A program made the position numbers and the translations under genes. 64,000 bases of DNA from Solenopsis invicta (Eukaryota; Arthropoda; Insecta; Hymenoptera; Formicidae). Shown here piece by piece: positions 49,885-60,813 of this stretch. The stretch is taken from positions 2,807,433-2,871,432 of the forward strand of contig NC_052676.1 of the NCBI RefSeq assembly GCF_016802725.1. The letters are read 5' to 3'. Below the pieces are notes generated by a model, which did not search any database, was not told where the DNA came from, and saw only the letters and a program-made list of their open reading frames with translations. The number at the start of each line of letters is the position of its first letter. Within the stretch, counting starts at the first letter, position 1.

Positions 49885-51660
49885 ATCTGAGCACCGAGAA
49901 TGGAAGCGGGAGAGACCGAGTCGCGAATGGGATGACACCGCGACGACGCGACTGCTTCTCGTCCTAGCGACATGTTCCCACCCTCGCGCGTTTCTCCTTT
50001 CTCTCCTCTCGTCATACCGGAGATACGCACAAAGCGTAACGCACACGCGCTCTGTTCTGATATAGAGACGATACTTCTTTTCGCGTAGCTTTATATCGTA
50101 ATGTGTAGCAATCCTCTTCCTGGAAATCACGTAGGTATAGAAAGTCGGATTATCTCATTTACCTAGCTGTTATTTTAACGTTACTATTTTTTCAGGGCGC
50201 ACGACGATTAAGATAGTCCTCCTCCCCCGCGCTTAGAAGTTAAAAACGAAGCGAAATGAAGAACGCCAAAGTGTAAAATTTTACTAGATTTTTACTAGAT
50301 GTATCATCTTCTGCGATATATTTAGATATTGTTACGTCTGTGTTTTGTCCCACGAGAAAAAGATCTTTTCTAGGAATATATAGATGATAAGCAAGATTTT
50401 TCTCAAAGTCTAAGCGAGTCTAACATGACTTTCGGATATGTGAGTGATTTTTTTGATTTACCGATTAATTTGTTAATCTCTTGAATCGGTTTCCTTTATT
50501 GATGCGACTATGGTAATGCCAGCAAATTAAAAAAAAAAAAATATATATATATATATATCGCAGCAGATTATATATATTTGCGTACATAAATATTATACAA
50601 GATGATTCTTAATTATGTTAATACTCTTCAGAGGTGAAAATGTCATGTTTTGATGTTTCGATTAATTTTCATCAATTTTATTCAAATTTTTTTTTAATAT
50701 TTTTATCTTTTTTTTTAATATTTAATGCTATTATGTCCTAGCGTCTCCATTTTTTTTATTTTTTATTTTTTATTTATTTATTTATTTTTTTTTTTCTTAA
50801 AAATGTTTTAACTCTTGCTTAATTTTTTATATAATGTCCCTGAAAGGAGAAAAAAAGTAAATATAAATATTTTAAAGTGTCATTGACAAAATACAATAAA
50901 TGGACACAGACGCAAAAAAACACGATATATATAGTTTAGAAGCTTTACAAAAAAATTCCATATTACAATAAGAAATAAGAAAAACGCTCGGAAAATCAAA
51001 TTTAGACGAGCTGACGTTCGTATGACACTTGTTTATTGTTCTAATTTCCAAATTCACTCTTTGAAGTACAAAATATTTAATTCAGCATCATCCTGTATCA
51101 TAAATGTCTCCTAATATAATTCACCGTATTTATTTGTGTTACATATTGGAATTAGTTATCTAATATATGCACGCGTACGCGCTTAATGTATAGTTCTGTT
51201 TTCCCTTTCCCGGTATATATTATATATTATAAATCGAGCGTTTTATATGTAATACGGCGCAGTTAAGTTGAATTTTCTTTCGAACTTTTTGTAACATAAT
51301 GCGGATGCGGACCGATTGTGATGCAGCGAAGCTACGATACGCATGATTAGGATAGGGCTCTCTATAAAAAGAAAAAAGAAATGGGCGCTAGAAATTATTG
51401 CGATACGTATCTCTCGCAAAGGCTTGGAATTGTCAAAGAAAGCCCTAAAATAAATGCGTGATACGTAAGATAATTCAATTCATGCATATAATATCGCGAG
51501 AGTGATGATGCTGATAGATAATCTTGCATTCAACGAATACTGGCGCACGCTTCCGATTTTTCTTTCTTTCTCTCTCTCTCTATCAAATTCGCGCAAAAAT
51601 TATAAATCGCTTCCGATCGGCTTCGTTTCTTCACTGACTTCACCGTTTTCCATTTCCCGC
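49885..51660. other. Spacer without recognised genes
   Basis: One GC-richer patch at 49890-50100, otherwise AT-rich with homopolymers and a (TA)n at 50541-50558. Confidence 0.45.
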
Positions 51661-51662
51661 CC

Positions 51663-51804
51663 TTACAGAAATGTAATACTAACAATATTAAATTGGTTAG
51701 TAATTTAAGTAATATATTTCGAATATTAAAAGTACTAATAACAGTACTTTTAAATTACTTAAATTACTCGCCTATTTATTACTCTCAGTATTTCATTTCT
51801 GTAA
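51663..51804. repeat. Palindromic MITE of 142 bp (related to 16515-16630)
   Basis: TTACAGAAATGTAATACT and AGTATTTCATTTCTGTAA form the termini; TAATTTAAGTAAT and ATTAAAAGTACT are mirrored by AGTACTTTTAAATTACTTAA. Confidence 0.7.
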
Positions 51805-51809
51805 AAGCG

Positions 51810-52530
51810 AGACGAAGGTGTCGCGAGAATCCGGTGTGCCTTTTCCTACACGTGCTGCAAGAATACCAAATTGCAACGTCACCAAAGAAACAAAAGAGCG
51901 TTCCGCGAGAGCCCTGCGGGCTGCGTAGCTCATTATTACCTGCGTAGTCCACGTAGATGATTTATTATTCTTCGTTCCTATAATAATTCTCGCGCGCGCT
52001 TCCGCTTCCCTCGTGCGTGCGCGAGCTAAAGCGGGACTCGGACTCGAAAGTGTGCGCGGGGCACATTTTCGTGAGAAACGATTTATGCCTTCTCTTCTCG
52101 AATCGGACGGCGCGGCTGTGCGGACCGAGCGCACACCGTCCAGATCGTTTTCGCTCTCTATTTTTGATACGGCCGTTTCTCGCACCACGACAATTCGCGT
52201 TCCGACCACTCGCCGATCGATCGAACGTCGTTCTTCTCTTCGTCGAGACTGTTGAATGAGGAGTCCCGAGTGGTTTCGATAGCTTTACCGTACGCGCTCT
52301 CCTATCAGTTGTAGAATCTGTAGAGCTTCCCGTGGCCTTGCGAAAATCGCCTCCATCGATCTGCGAAAGAAAGTGTGCGCGTCGATTGACGCTCCGTCTC
52401 TTGCGGGCCGATTGATAACGAATACCTTTTTTTTTTGCCTTCTCAATGTTTTGTACTCGAAAGAATACCGGCAGTTTTACTCGATGTAAAAAAAAAGAAA
52501 CGTTTGAATTACAGCCCTTCTCTTGTAAAC
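51810..52530. other. CpG-rich region beyond the PPIL4 3' end
   Basis: CpG- and GC-rich between about 51930 and 52440, with open frames on both strands that lack domains. It may be a promoter or the first exon of an unrecognised transcript. Confidence 0.3.
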
Positions 52531-52532
52531 CG

Positions 52533-52538
52533 TTTATT
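52533..52538 (-). terminator. Poly(A) signal of PPIL4
   Basis: TTTATT on the plus strand (AATAAA on the minus strand), about 90 nt past the stop codon. Confidence 0.6.
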
Positions 52539-52626
52539 CATTTGTTACAATTGAAAGGAAACCAACGCGACGAACCTTCTTTACCTATTTAAATATATCC
52601 TATCGAGTTCCATCACCTCCTCTCTT

Positions 52627-55357
52627 TCACCGTTTTCTTTTATGCTTGTGCGACCTGTCCCTGTGTCTCGTATCGTCCTCGTCCTCCGTGGGTCGTTTCC
52701 TATCGTCGCGATGCCGCCTATCGTCGCGATGCCGGCGTTCCCGATCACCGTGCTCGTCCCTCCTGCTTCTTATTTCCGACCTGTCTTCGCTGTGACCCCT
52801 CCTCTGATCGCTATGCCTGTCCCTATCCCTGTCCCGTCGTTCCTCCTTTCTTCTTTTGTCCTTTCGCTCGCTGTCGTACTTATTTCTCTCGTAATGGTCA
52901 TCGTGCGTCCTATCTTCCTTTCTTCTATCCCTGGTGTCTCTATCTTCTCTTCGGCGCTCGTGTTTTCTGTGTTCTGAACTGCGATCTTTATCGCTTTCTT
53001 TTCTTCTTCCCTCGTCTCTGCCTTTACCATTGTCGCGATCCCTGTCGCGCGATGCCTCACGTTTCCTCGAGGAAGAATAATTCTCCTCGCGTTTCTTCGC
53101 CCTGTCGTCCTCGTCCAAGTACTTGATACCCTTTCCCTTCCCGCGCCAACGCATCTTCGCAACCGATTGCGAGAAGTCCACGTGTATCCTTCGATCATCG
53201 ATTAGAACGTTGTCCATCTTAAAGTACGCGTCCTCGCAGCTCTTGCGATCGGCGAATTCAATAAATGCATACTGCAAGGAATCACCCGTTTGATGATCTC
53301 TTATAACTTCGCAGCTGCAAGTCAATGAATCACAAGATTTAATAAACATATATAATGCAATTGTACATCAAATAAAATGAGAGAAGATTACTTGATAGCA
53401 CAGTAATTATAAACGTAATTATAAACATAACGAATATTATGAAAATAAATGTGTCTGCGTACCCAACAATTTTCCCAAAACGACTGAAGATAATCTCGAG
53501 GTCGTCATCGTTGAGGTCGTCATCGTTCGTGACTGGATTTAGTTTGCAGACGAATAGGACGTTTTCTGGCGGTGCAATATCCGCATCCGGTATATCACCC
53601 ACGATCTCCAATATCGTGGCCCTTGCTTTCGCTTCCTTGTTCTTCTGCAATTCTATAATCTCTTCCGCGGTCATGCCGCCGGTATCATCGATTGCTTCGT
53701 CCGCTCCAATTCTATCGCTCTAAACATGAATAAATGTAGATAAAGAAAAAACACGCAAAGATAAAAAAAATCTTAAATACGTTAAAACTTATTAATATAA
53801 AAAGGCACAAAAGAAAATATCAATGTAACAAGTATGAAAATATATATAAAGCGTTAGTAACAAATCAAAAAGAATACAATAAGATTGTAAACTCGTCATT
53901 TTATAAAATCTTTAAAAAATTTTGAAAAAAATTTATGCAAATTGCAGACATAACATTTTTTCTCTTCTTCCTTTTTTCTATAAATTCTTTAATTTCGAAA
54001 ATTTAATTTGTAAGAAGTTTGATTTTATTCCATCTCCCTTTGTTGATGAATAATAAAACAAAAACGAAGAATAAGCCAAATTTTTAAGAGTTGATTTTAT
54101 CCCATCATAATTTCAGGTAACAAAAAAAATAATTTATTACATATTGGAATATTTTTTTATATATTGTCAGTTTTATAATTTTTTGAATTTTTAAATTGCG
54201 AGAGCCTTTTCTTGTAGGTATGGCATACACATACCATCAAAGCTTCCTTCGTAGGTTCCGGGCTTCTGTCGGGAATCACAAAGCCCACAGGATCATCAAA
54301 CGGATCCTCCAGGATGACAGTGTGGGATATCCTTATGTCCTGATACGGTCTCTGATCCACATCACAGATGGTCTCATTAAATTTGAGGATCACCTCCAGA
54401 CCTTCAGTTATCTCCCCAAACACACAATGCTCATTGTCCAAGGATTGTAGCTCCGATCCCAGAGTAATGAAGAACTGAGAACCCAGCATGTTGTTGCCAC
54501 AATTTACCATGGACAGCAAACCTACGCGGCTATGCTTGATCTTTGGCATCTGCTCAGCCTCATAGTAACGCGCCTTCTCTCCCAGCACAATCCCATATAC
54601 ACTCTCTCCACCCTTTCCAGTGCCAGTGGGATCGCCGGTCTGCGCAATGAAGTTGGTCTGCACCGAGTGGAAGAGGTTCCAGTTGTAGTACTTAAGCTTA
54701 CATAACTTCAGGAAGTTCCGTGTGGCTGCAAAGACAAAAATAATCAATATAATGCAGACAATCTAGACAGAAGATCTATTCTTCATGATTAAATTGTTAC
54801 ACTTTCTACATTAAAAGTAATAGTAACAGTTATACATACAATATTAGATCTTATTAGAGAAAGACAATGAAAAACACTAATAACTTAATATTCCTTTGTT
54901 TTTTAGATTCTTACAACACATGGGTCCTTTATGTCCATCGTTAATTTTCATTACTTTTACTAATGTATAAGAATTATAGTATTTTTACTTTAATATCTTT
55001 AGGAAGTATTTGTAGGTGATAAAAATCATGTTTTAAATATATAACCTATTATGATTCTTACCATGTCAAAGTATATAACTGTATTTTAAAAAAATTGTAT
55101 ACAAACAATTAATGCTCACAGCTGCTTTCATAAAAAAACGTGGGACACAGATATCTATCAAATAAGCAATTTTATAAACATCATGATTGATTCAACAATT
55201 TTTAATAGTACAACTGTGCAGAGAATTTCCTCTGGGTCGTGGAGGAATACTCGTGTCGTATACTCACTTTGAGGACGTTCCTCGGTGAAGAGGTCCACCC
55301 CTCGGTGAAGAGGTCCACCGTGAAGTCTCCTATGGTAGTTTCTACCACCACGGCCAT
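52627..55357 (-). CDS. PPIL4: Peptidyl-prolyl isomerase-like 4 (cyclophilin + RRM), frame-broken in exon 1
   Basis: Minus-strand exons: 55268-55357, 54235-54725, 53463-53719, 52627-53314. Start [19 protein letters not shown]; cyclophilin domain with [14 protein letters not shown] and a GSQFFITLG core; a conserved linker ([23 protein letters not shown]); an RRM ([38 protein letters not shown]); and an Arg/Asp/Ser-rich tail of about 150 residues. Known role: a nuclear, spliceosome-associated cyclophilin. A 20-bp tandem duplication at 55280-55319 shifts the frame after residue 18 or so and leads to an early stop in exon 2. Removing one unit gives 502 codons in frame. A second, in-frame 15-bp duplication sits before the RRM helix. 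An assembly error or a real allele are both possible. Confidence 0.9.
53495..53535 (-). other. 15-bp in-frame tandem duplication in PPIL4
   Basis: AACGATGACGACCTC (minus strand) occurs twice, giving [10 protein letters not shown] where the family has one NDDDL-like unit before EIIFSRFG. Confidence 0.85.
55280..55319 (-). other. 20-bp tandem duplication in PPIL4 exon 1
   Basis: Plus-strand unit CCTCGGTGAAGAGGTCCACC at 55280-55299 is repeated at 55300-55319. Twenty is not a multiple of three, so the frame is lost. Confidence 0.95.
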
Positions 55358-55399
55358 CCTGCTTCTTTTCGGATTTTCACCACTATCTTAAGGATTCAC

Positions 55400-56225
55400 A
55401 GAAATCTCAATTTGTCCTTAGAGAAGTAGATTTTTATTTCAAAACAGAGTTGTGTCTTGTAATTCCTATTCCGGCTTAAATGGATGTGCGTCGCTAGTGT
55501 ACGTAAGTTTCGAACCACATGGTCTGTTCTTTTCTACTGAATTTTCCGAACGGTGAAAATTTAGCTCGTTTAGCTGAAAAGAACGAATTTGAAATGTGCG
55601 AATAAATTTTCTCTAATTATACAATTTCTCTGTTTTAAAACACAAATTATCTATTTTAAAAACATAAATTTTCTTTTTATGTTCTTAAAGCAAAGAATTT
55701 ATGTTTTAAAGCAGAATATAAATTATTCTTTAATTATTTTAACATATTCTTATTTAATTATAAACGATTTAATAGATGTATTTATTTATCATTGGACTCA
55801 TCATTGAAATCTTTCGCTTATTATTGCTTTATTGGTGAACTCTATTTATCGTACTACTAACAATGAAAACAGTAAAAATTAGCAAAGGCTTCTACAAACT
55901 TCCACTGTAAAATAACATTTCATTAAATTAATTGTTGCACAAATCTTTTGCCTTAATAAACTTAAATTTCCAAACGTTTCTTTCATTGTTACACAGGACA
56001 AAATAAATTAAAGATTTTTTTTATTATAGATATTGCAATAAAAATTAATTAATAATTAAACTAAAATAATTAAATTAATAATTAAATTAAAAATATTAGA
56101 GAAATATTATAAGAAGATATGTCGATAAATAAGGTAGGCGAGAACGGGATCTTACAGCGCTCAAAATAACTGAAAAATATTGTCTGAAATATTAGGAAAG
56201 CAGAATAGGCAAGGAAGTTGTCTAA
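55400..56225. other. PPIL4 5' flank and AT-rich spacer
   Basis: Short AT-rich open frames only; no gene recognised. Confidence 0.5.
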
Positions 56226-56232
56226 AGTACGG

Positions 56233-56392
56233 GAGGTGTGTATTGTATCGGCGCGCTGATTGGTCAGCGTCTTTGTAGCGGGGGTGTCTCTACAACTCAG
56301 TACCGACACGCTGATTGGTCAGCGTTTTCATGGCGGGGGCGTCTCTAGCGTTCACGTACCGACGCGCTGATTGGCCGGCGCCGGGAAGCCAT
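56233..56392. promoter_or_regulatory. Tandem CCAAT-box promoter-like repeat
   Basis: About 2.5 units of a 55-56 bp repeat, each with GCGCTGATTGGTCAGCG-like sequence. ATTGG pentamers lie at 56259, 56314 and 56370. NF-Y-type sites at fixed spacing suggest a promoter; the gene it serves is uncertain. Confidence 0.5.
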
Positions 56393-56620
56393 CATTGTAG
56401 ATTTAACCAATTATCACGTAGTCTCTCTCCCTATGGAGTGGGGATGCTGTTCCACCCATAAATCCAGTAAACCTACTCGCTAATCCTGTACTCCTAATAA
56501 TTCTGACGAATTTCTGAGCCGTTTTATCGGACCGAATCGGACGAATTGCGCGTATATAAGACTTTCCTAACCTCAATGGTTGTCCACTTTAATGCTTGAC
56601 AACTCGTTTCGCGGGGCAAA

Positions 56621-56734
56621 ATGACACTTTTTTCTGTCAGATTTGTTTGTTTAGTGCAGAAAACGCGTCGATTGAACTTAAATTTGTCAAAATCGTCGGT
56701 GGTGGAGATATTTTGGATAATTACTGCGATCTGA
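56621..56734 (+). CDS. Small ORF of 37 aa after the CCAAT block
   Basis: ATG in a favourable context (GGCAAAATGAC) starts a basic, acid-poor peptide (MTLFSVRFVCLVQKTRRLNL..) that looks like a mitochondrial presequence. No clear splice donor links it to downstream sequence. It could be the first exon of a decayed gene or chance. Confidence 0.2.
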   Translation: MTLFSVRFVCLVQKTRRLNLNLSKSSVVEIFWIITAI

Positions 56735-57651
56735 TAAAAATGATAATGGGACTATCAGACCCTGTTTGAGGGTCAGATTTACATCATCTAGATTTAGAGT
56801 TCCTCTGTGACTTCCACTAGAGATTACAAATTTAAAAATTCATATATATGGGTTCAAACTTATGACCTGTCACATGCTTTAAGAGTCTGCCACTCTCACA
56901 CAAAAGTACACCACATTCCGTGATCTAATAGACACATTTTATATGAAATTTACTATTTCTGTCTTTCATATAATGGTAATTATTGATGATAAAATTATAA
57001 TGAATTATGTTATTACAATTAATTTCGAATTATACTTTTTACAGATCACAATACAATTTTGGTCTGATTCAGCACAGTTTATGAGAACCAAAAACGCTTA
57101 GCTGAACAAAAAGATTCTACTGTACAAAATGTATTGAAAATGTACAATGACTTCTTTTACTTAGCAGTAATCATCTAAATCCTGAGACAGCAAATAACGT
57201 ATGAAAAGTTAATTACATCTTATTAACTTATTAAGCCTGTGTTTTTTGCACTTTTTATAAATATATCTTGCTTCTATAAAATATATTAATATGTTAAGAA
57301 TTCTGTAGAGCATATTGAAAAAATATATAGAATATATTACTTCATTATATTTTAGTCTCAATAAATTTTGCATGTGTATTCTATAATTACTATAATTGTA
57401 CTTACTTTATGTTATCAAATATACATAAAGATGTGATCTATATGATATGACAACTTTAGATATTTGTTTTATGTATCTGTATGAAGAGAAACTTGAACAT
57501 TTATTTGAAATTTTAAAGAAATAATTTTTTAAATTGGAAACATGCAACAAAAAATAGGCTTATTGCGAATAGCGTACATACATTTCTAAAATATTTTCTT
57601 GATTAATCCATAAGATAATTTATTTTTTAGCTGTTGCAACGTGAGGTATGA

Positions 57652-58809
57652 AATACATTCAACAACAAAAGAAATCTAAGAAATTGGAACAGCTTTCACG
57701 GAGGAAAACTTGAAGAAGTTAAAGAGGAATATGTGAATCAATATTGCAATGTGAAAAAATTAAAAATAGAAGCGTTAATAATGTTCGATAGCGATTGTTA
57801 AAGAAGAAAAGCGATATTAATTTTGTTTCTCTATCATAGTGTGTGGATTATCAGTTTGCCTTTCATCGACCATGATAGATTGAGATCTCTATTTTACTTG
57901 CACGATTTAGCCCTAATAATTTTCGCGAATTTTGGACTATTTTTAGTTGGTGCTTTGACACTTTTTACCATGTATTATGTGAAACCATACTTGTTCTAAA
58001 ACAGAGAAAGTGGAATTGCAATTTAGAATAGGAAGTTATCAAAAACATGCAGTGACTATGCTATCATTGTAACGCGTCGTCATATACATTGCGTTGTGTA
58101 ACACTTACACGTACACAACACATATACATGCACAAATATGAATGCCATAACAACAAATCAATTATATATCGAAGCTACATTGTTCCATGTTTATTTTGAA
58201 TTATTTAGTAAGAAAAACTTTTCTCTACACCATGTCAAGCATTGTTACAGAAGTGGCAAATTAAAAATGTCAAAGCAGTAGTGATTTGTCGTTGATATAT
58301 CTGGAGCAATTTGTAGTGAAAAAAGTACGTTGGCTAATTAGATTTACGATAGTTTTTCAACATCTATTATGGTGCGTCAAGACGATTATTTCTTGCCCTC
58401 GGACGATTCGCGTCACGTTAAGATACGGGAATTTAATCACATGAATTAGGAATTAATAACGAGTTTAGATATGCAGAAAATGTATTCAGATGTCATAAGG
58501 ATATTTCAGTCTCCTAGAAGAAATGCAACGGATCTAAAGATACTAATGATATTGGATAGTTTTCTGCTCTTTAAATGTAAGGCCATTAAAAATTTATGTG
58601 ACTGTAAATATTTGTTAACAAAGGAGCATTGTTGGGATTAAAGAAAAAATCGTGTATACAAACCCTCTGATGCACCGAGATATTTTGATAAAACAGTGTA
58701 GCCCGAATATGTTAAGCATAAAAATAAAATTGTACAAAGACGGACTTGTATGAAAGATAGAACCAAGGATATGAAAGAAAGTAGAATTGTTTTCAAGAAA
58801 ATTAATTAA
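57652..58809 (+). pseudogene. Decayed single-frame relic ORF, unrecognised
   Basis: One frame runs for about 386 codons with only ten internal stops (57799, 57997, 58024, 58099, 58279, 58282, 58339, 58447, 58639, 58699). In sequence this AT-rich roughly one stop per 12 codons is expected, and no frame change is needed. Coding-like stretches include a hydrophobic helix near 57895-57996 (LALIIFANFGLFLVGALTLF) and polar segments such as KPSDAPRYFDKT and PEYVKHKNKIVQRR near 58660-58740. I do not recognise the family. No start codon, splice sites or poly(A) signal were assigned. It may be a dead gene, a retrocopy or a transposon-derived frame. Confidence 0.4.
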
Positions 58810-59119
58810 TTATCTTAAAAATGTAATTTAATTTAATCTTCTTATGGTAAAATTTAACTTTTATAAATATCATCAGTCTCAAACAAAAAGGAAAGTTTTC
58901 TTTTATACATTCCGAAAAACATAAAATTAAATTGACATTGTAAAAATGTTTAGTATAGCAAATTAAAAGATTTCAGTAATTTATAAGCTCTTGGATATTT
59001 TCTTGTAAAGAATCTTCTATTTAAAATAAGAAAGTCTATGTTTCATATAATATTTACTAATCAACTTTTATACATGCGTGCACATGTGTAAAATTAAATG
59101 TATAAAATTTTGTGCCTTA

Positions 59120-60200
59120 AGTAATATCCATATGTATTCTTATGTGATTTATTATAGAATTAATAAAAATTTAATTTTATTTTTAGATTGAATAATAAGT
59201 AAATCAGTTTGTTTTATTTGCTCATTTTGTACTTATTTTCTAGGATTCTTACGGTCTTATATCAAAAATTAAAAGATTAGATGGAAAGGTTATATGTATA
59301 GCATCTTGCTATATTTTTGCGTTTAATATATTTTTTTTAATAAGGATGTATGTTATTTAATATTAAATTATTATTAAATAATAATGAGAAACATATTCCA
59401 CATTCGTTGAGATGCTGGAGAGATCATAAAAAGAGCCAAAAGATTAATTCCGTATTATAAGATGGATTAGAAGAGAGTTCAGTTTGGAGTCGTTCCGAGA
59501 AGAAATCCGGGATTTCGGGCTCGAGAAATCGCTCCTGATACGCGGGGATCATGCAGAGCAAAGAGGTATGAGGAAGTATACTAGTACTTACCCCGTTTTA
59601 TTCACTTCCTACTTTACCGACTCTCGATGACGGCACAGTAAATAATCAAGTGTGTTATGATTATCTATGGCGCCGTCATCGATAGTCGGTAAAGTAGAAA
59701 GTGAATAAAACGGGGTAAGTACTAGTTTACTTCCTGCTACCTCTTTGCTCTACATGATCCCCGCGTATCAGGAGCGAGTTTCTCGAGCACGAAATCCTGG
59801 ATTTCTTCCCGGAATGACTGCTATTGCAAACTGAAGTCTCTCCTCATCCATCTTATATTAATACAGAATTAATCTTTTGGCTGTTTTTATGATCTCTTTA
59901 GCACCTCAACGAATGCAGAATATGTTCCTCGCTATTATTTAATAATAATTTAATATTAAATAATATATATCCTTATTAAAAATATACATATTAAATGCAT
60001 CTCACAAAAATATGGCGAGATGCTATCTATAAACCTTTCCACGTAATCTCTTAATTTTTGATATAAGACCGAAAGAATTGTAGAAAATAAGAACAAAATG
60101 GGCAAATAAAACAAACCGATTTACTTATTATTTAATCTAAAAATAAAATTCAATTTTTATTAATTCTATATATCCAAATAAATCACATAAATATAATATG
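59120..60200. repeat. 1-kb foldback palindrome
   Basis: Two arms of about 500 bp are inverted copies around a 37-nt spacer (59635-59671). The arms meet at GATGACGGC (59626-59634) and GCCGTCATC (59672-59680). Outer ends match as ATGTGATTTATT..AGAATTAATAAAAATT on the left and AATTTTTATTAATTCT..AAATCACAT on the right. The interior is GC-richer (59480-59830) than the AT-rich flanks. No coding frame was seen. Confidence 0.85.
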
Positions 60201-60813
60201 TATCTTAATCGTTTGGAATTTGGTGACGGTATTATAACAGAGAAACAAAAATTTAATATGGAAGGAACTGTTACAATAATAAACTATCACTAAAAATGTG
60301 TATAAGCTTGTATTTGCATGGTCTTTTTATTAAAGAATTAATAGTAAAAGATTAACAACGTTGTAAATGCGGATTTGCACTTTATAAGAACAGCAGTTGC
60401 AACAAATAAATATAATACTATAGTTACATGTACAGTTAGTGTAATTATCCTGGATAAGTTAATTTTATAAACCATTAACTTTAACTTGATTTAGTTGAAA
60501 AAATGCAATAACTTACTAAACCTCGATAGAAGTTTATAAATCAGAGTTAGAAATAATTATTCAAGACAATACCCGTGGCTTCATAATTACTGATGCTAGC
60601 GGCGCGGCGGGTCGAAAAAACGTCATAATTAAATCGAGAAAGCATAATTCCGATAAGACTCGATGACTTTTATCATCGTGACAAACAAGATGTTTTATCA
60701 GTGGTATTCGTATAGTAACTCGCGCTTATAAATACGAGCGCGAGTCTCATCTAATTACATTGGAATGTGATAACGTTGCCTAGTGTACCTCACGTGCGTT
60801 CTTGGTGGTAAGA

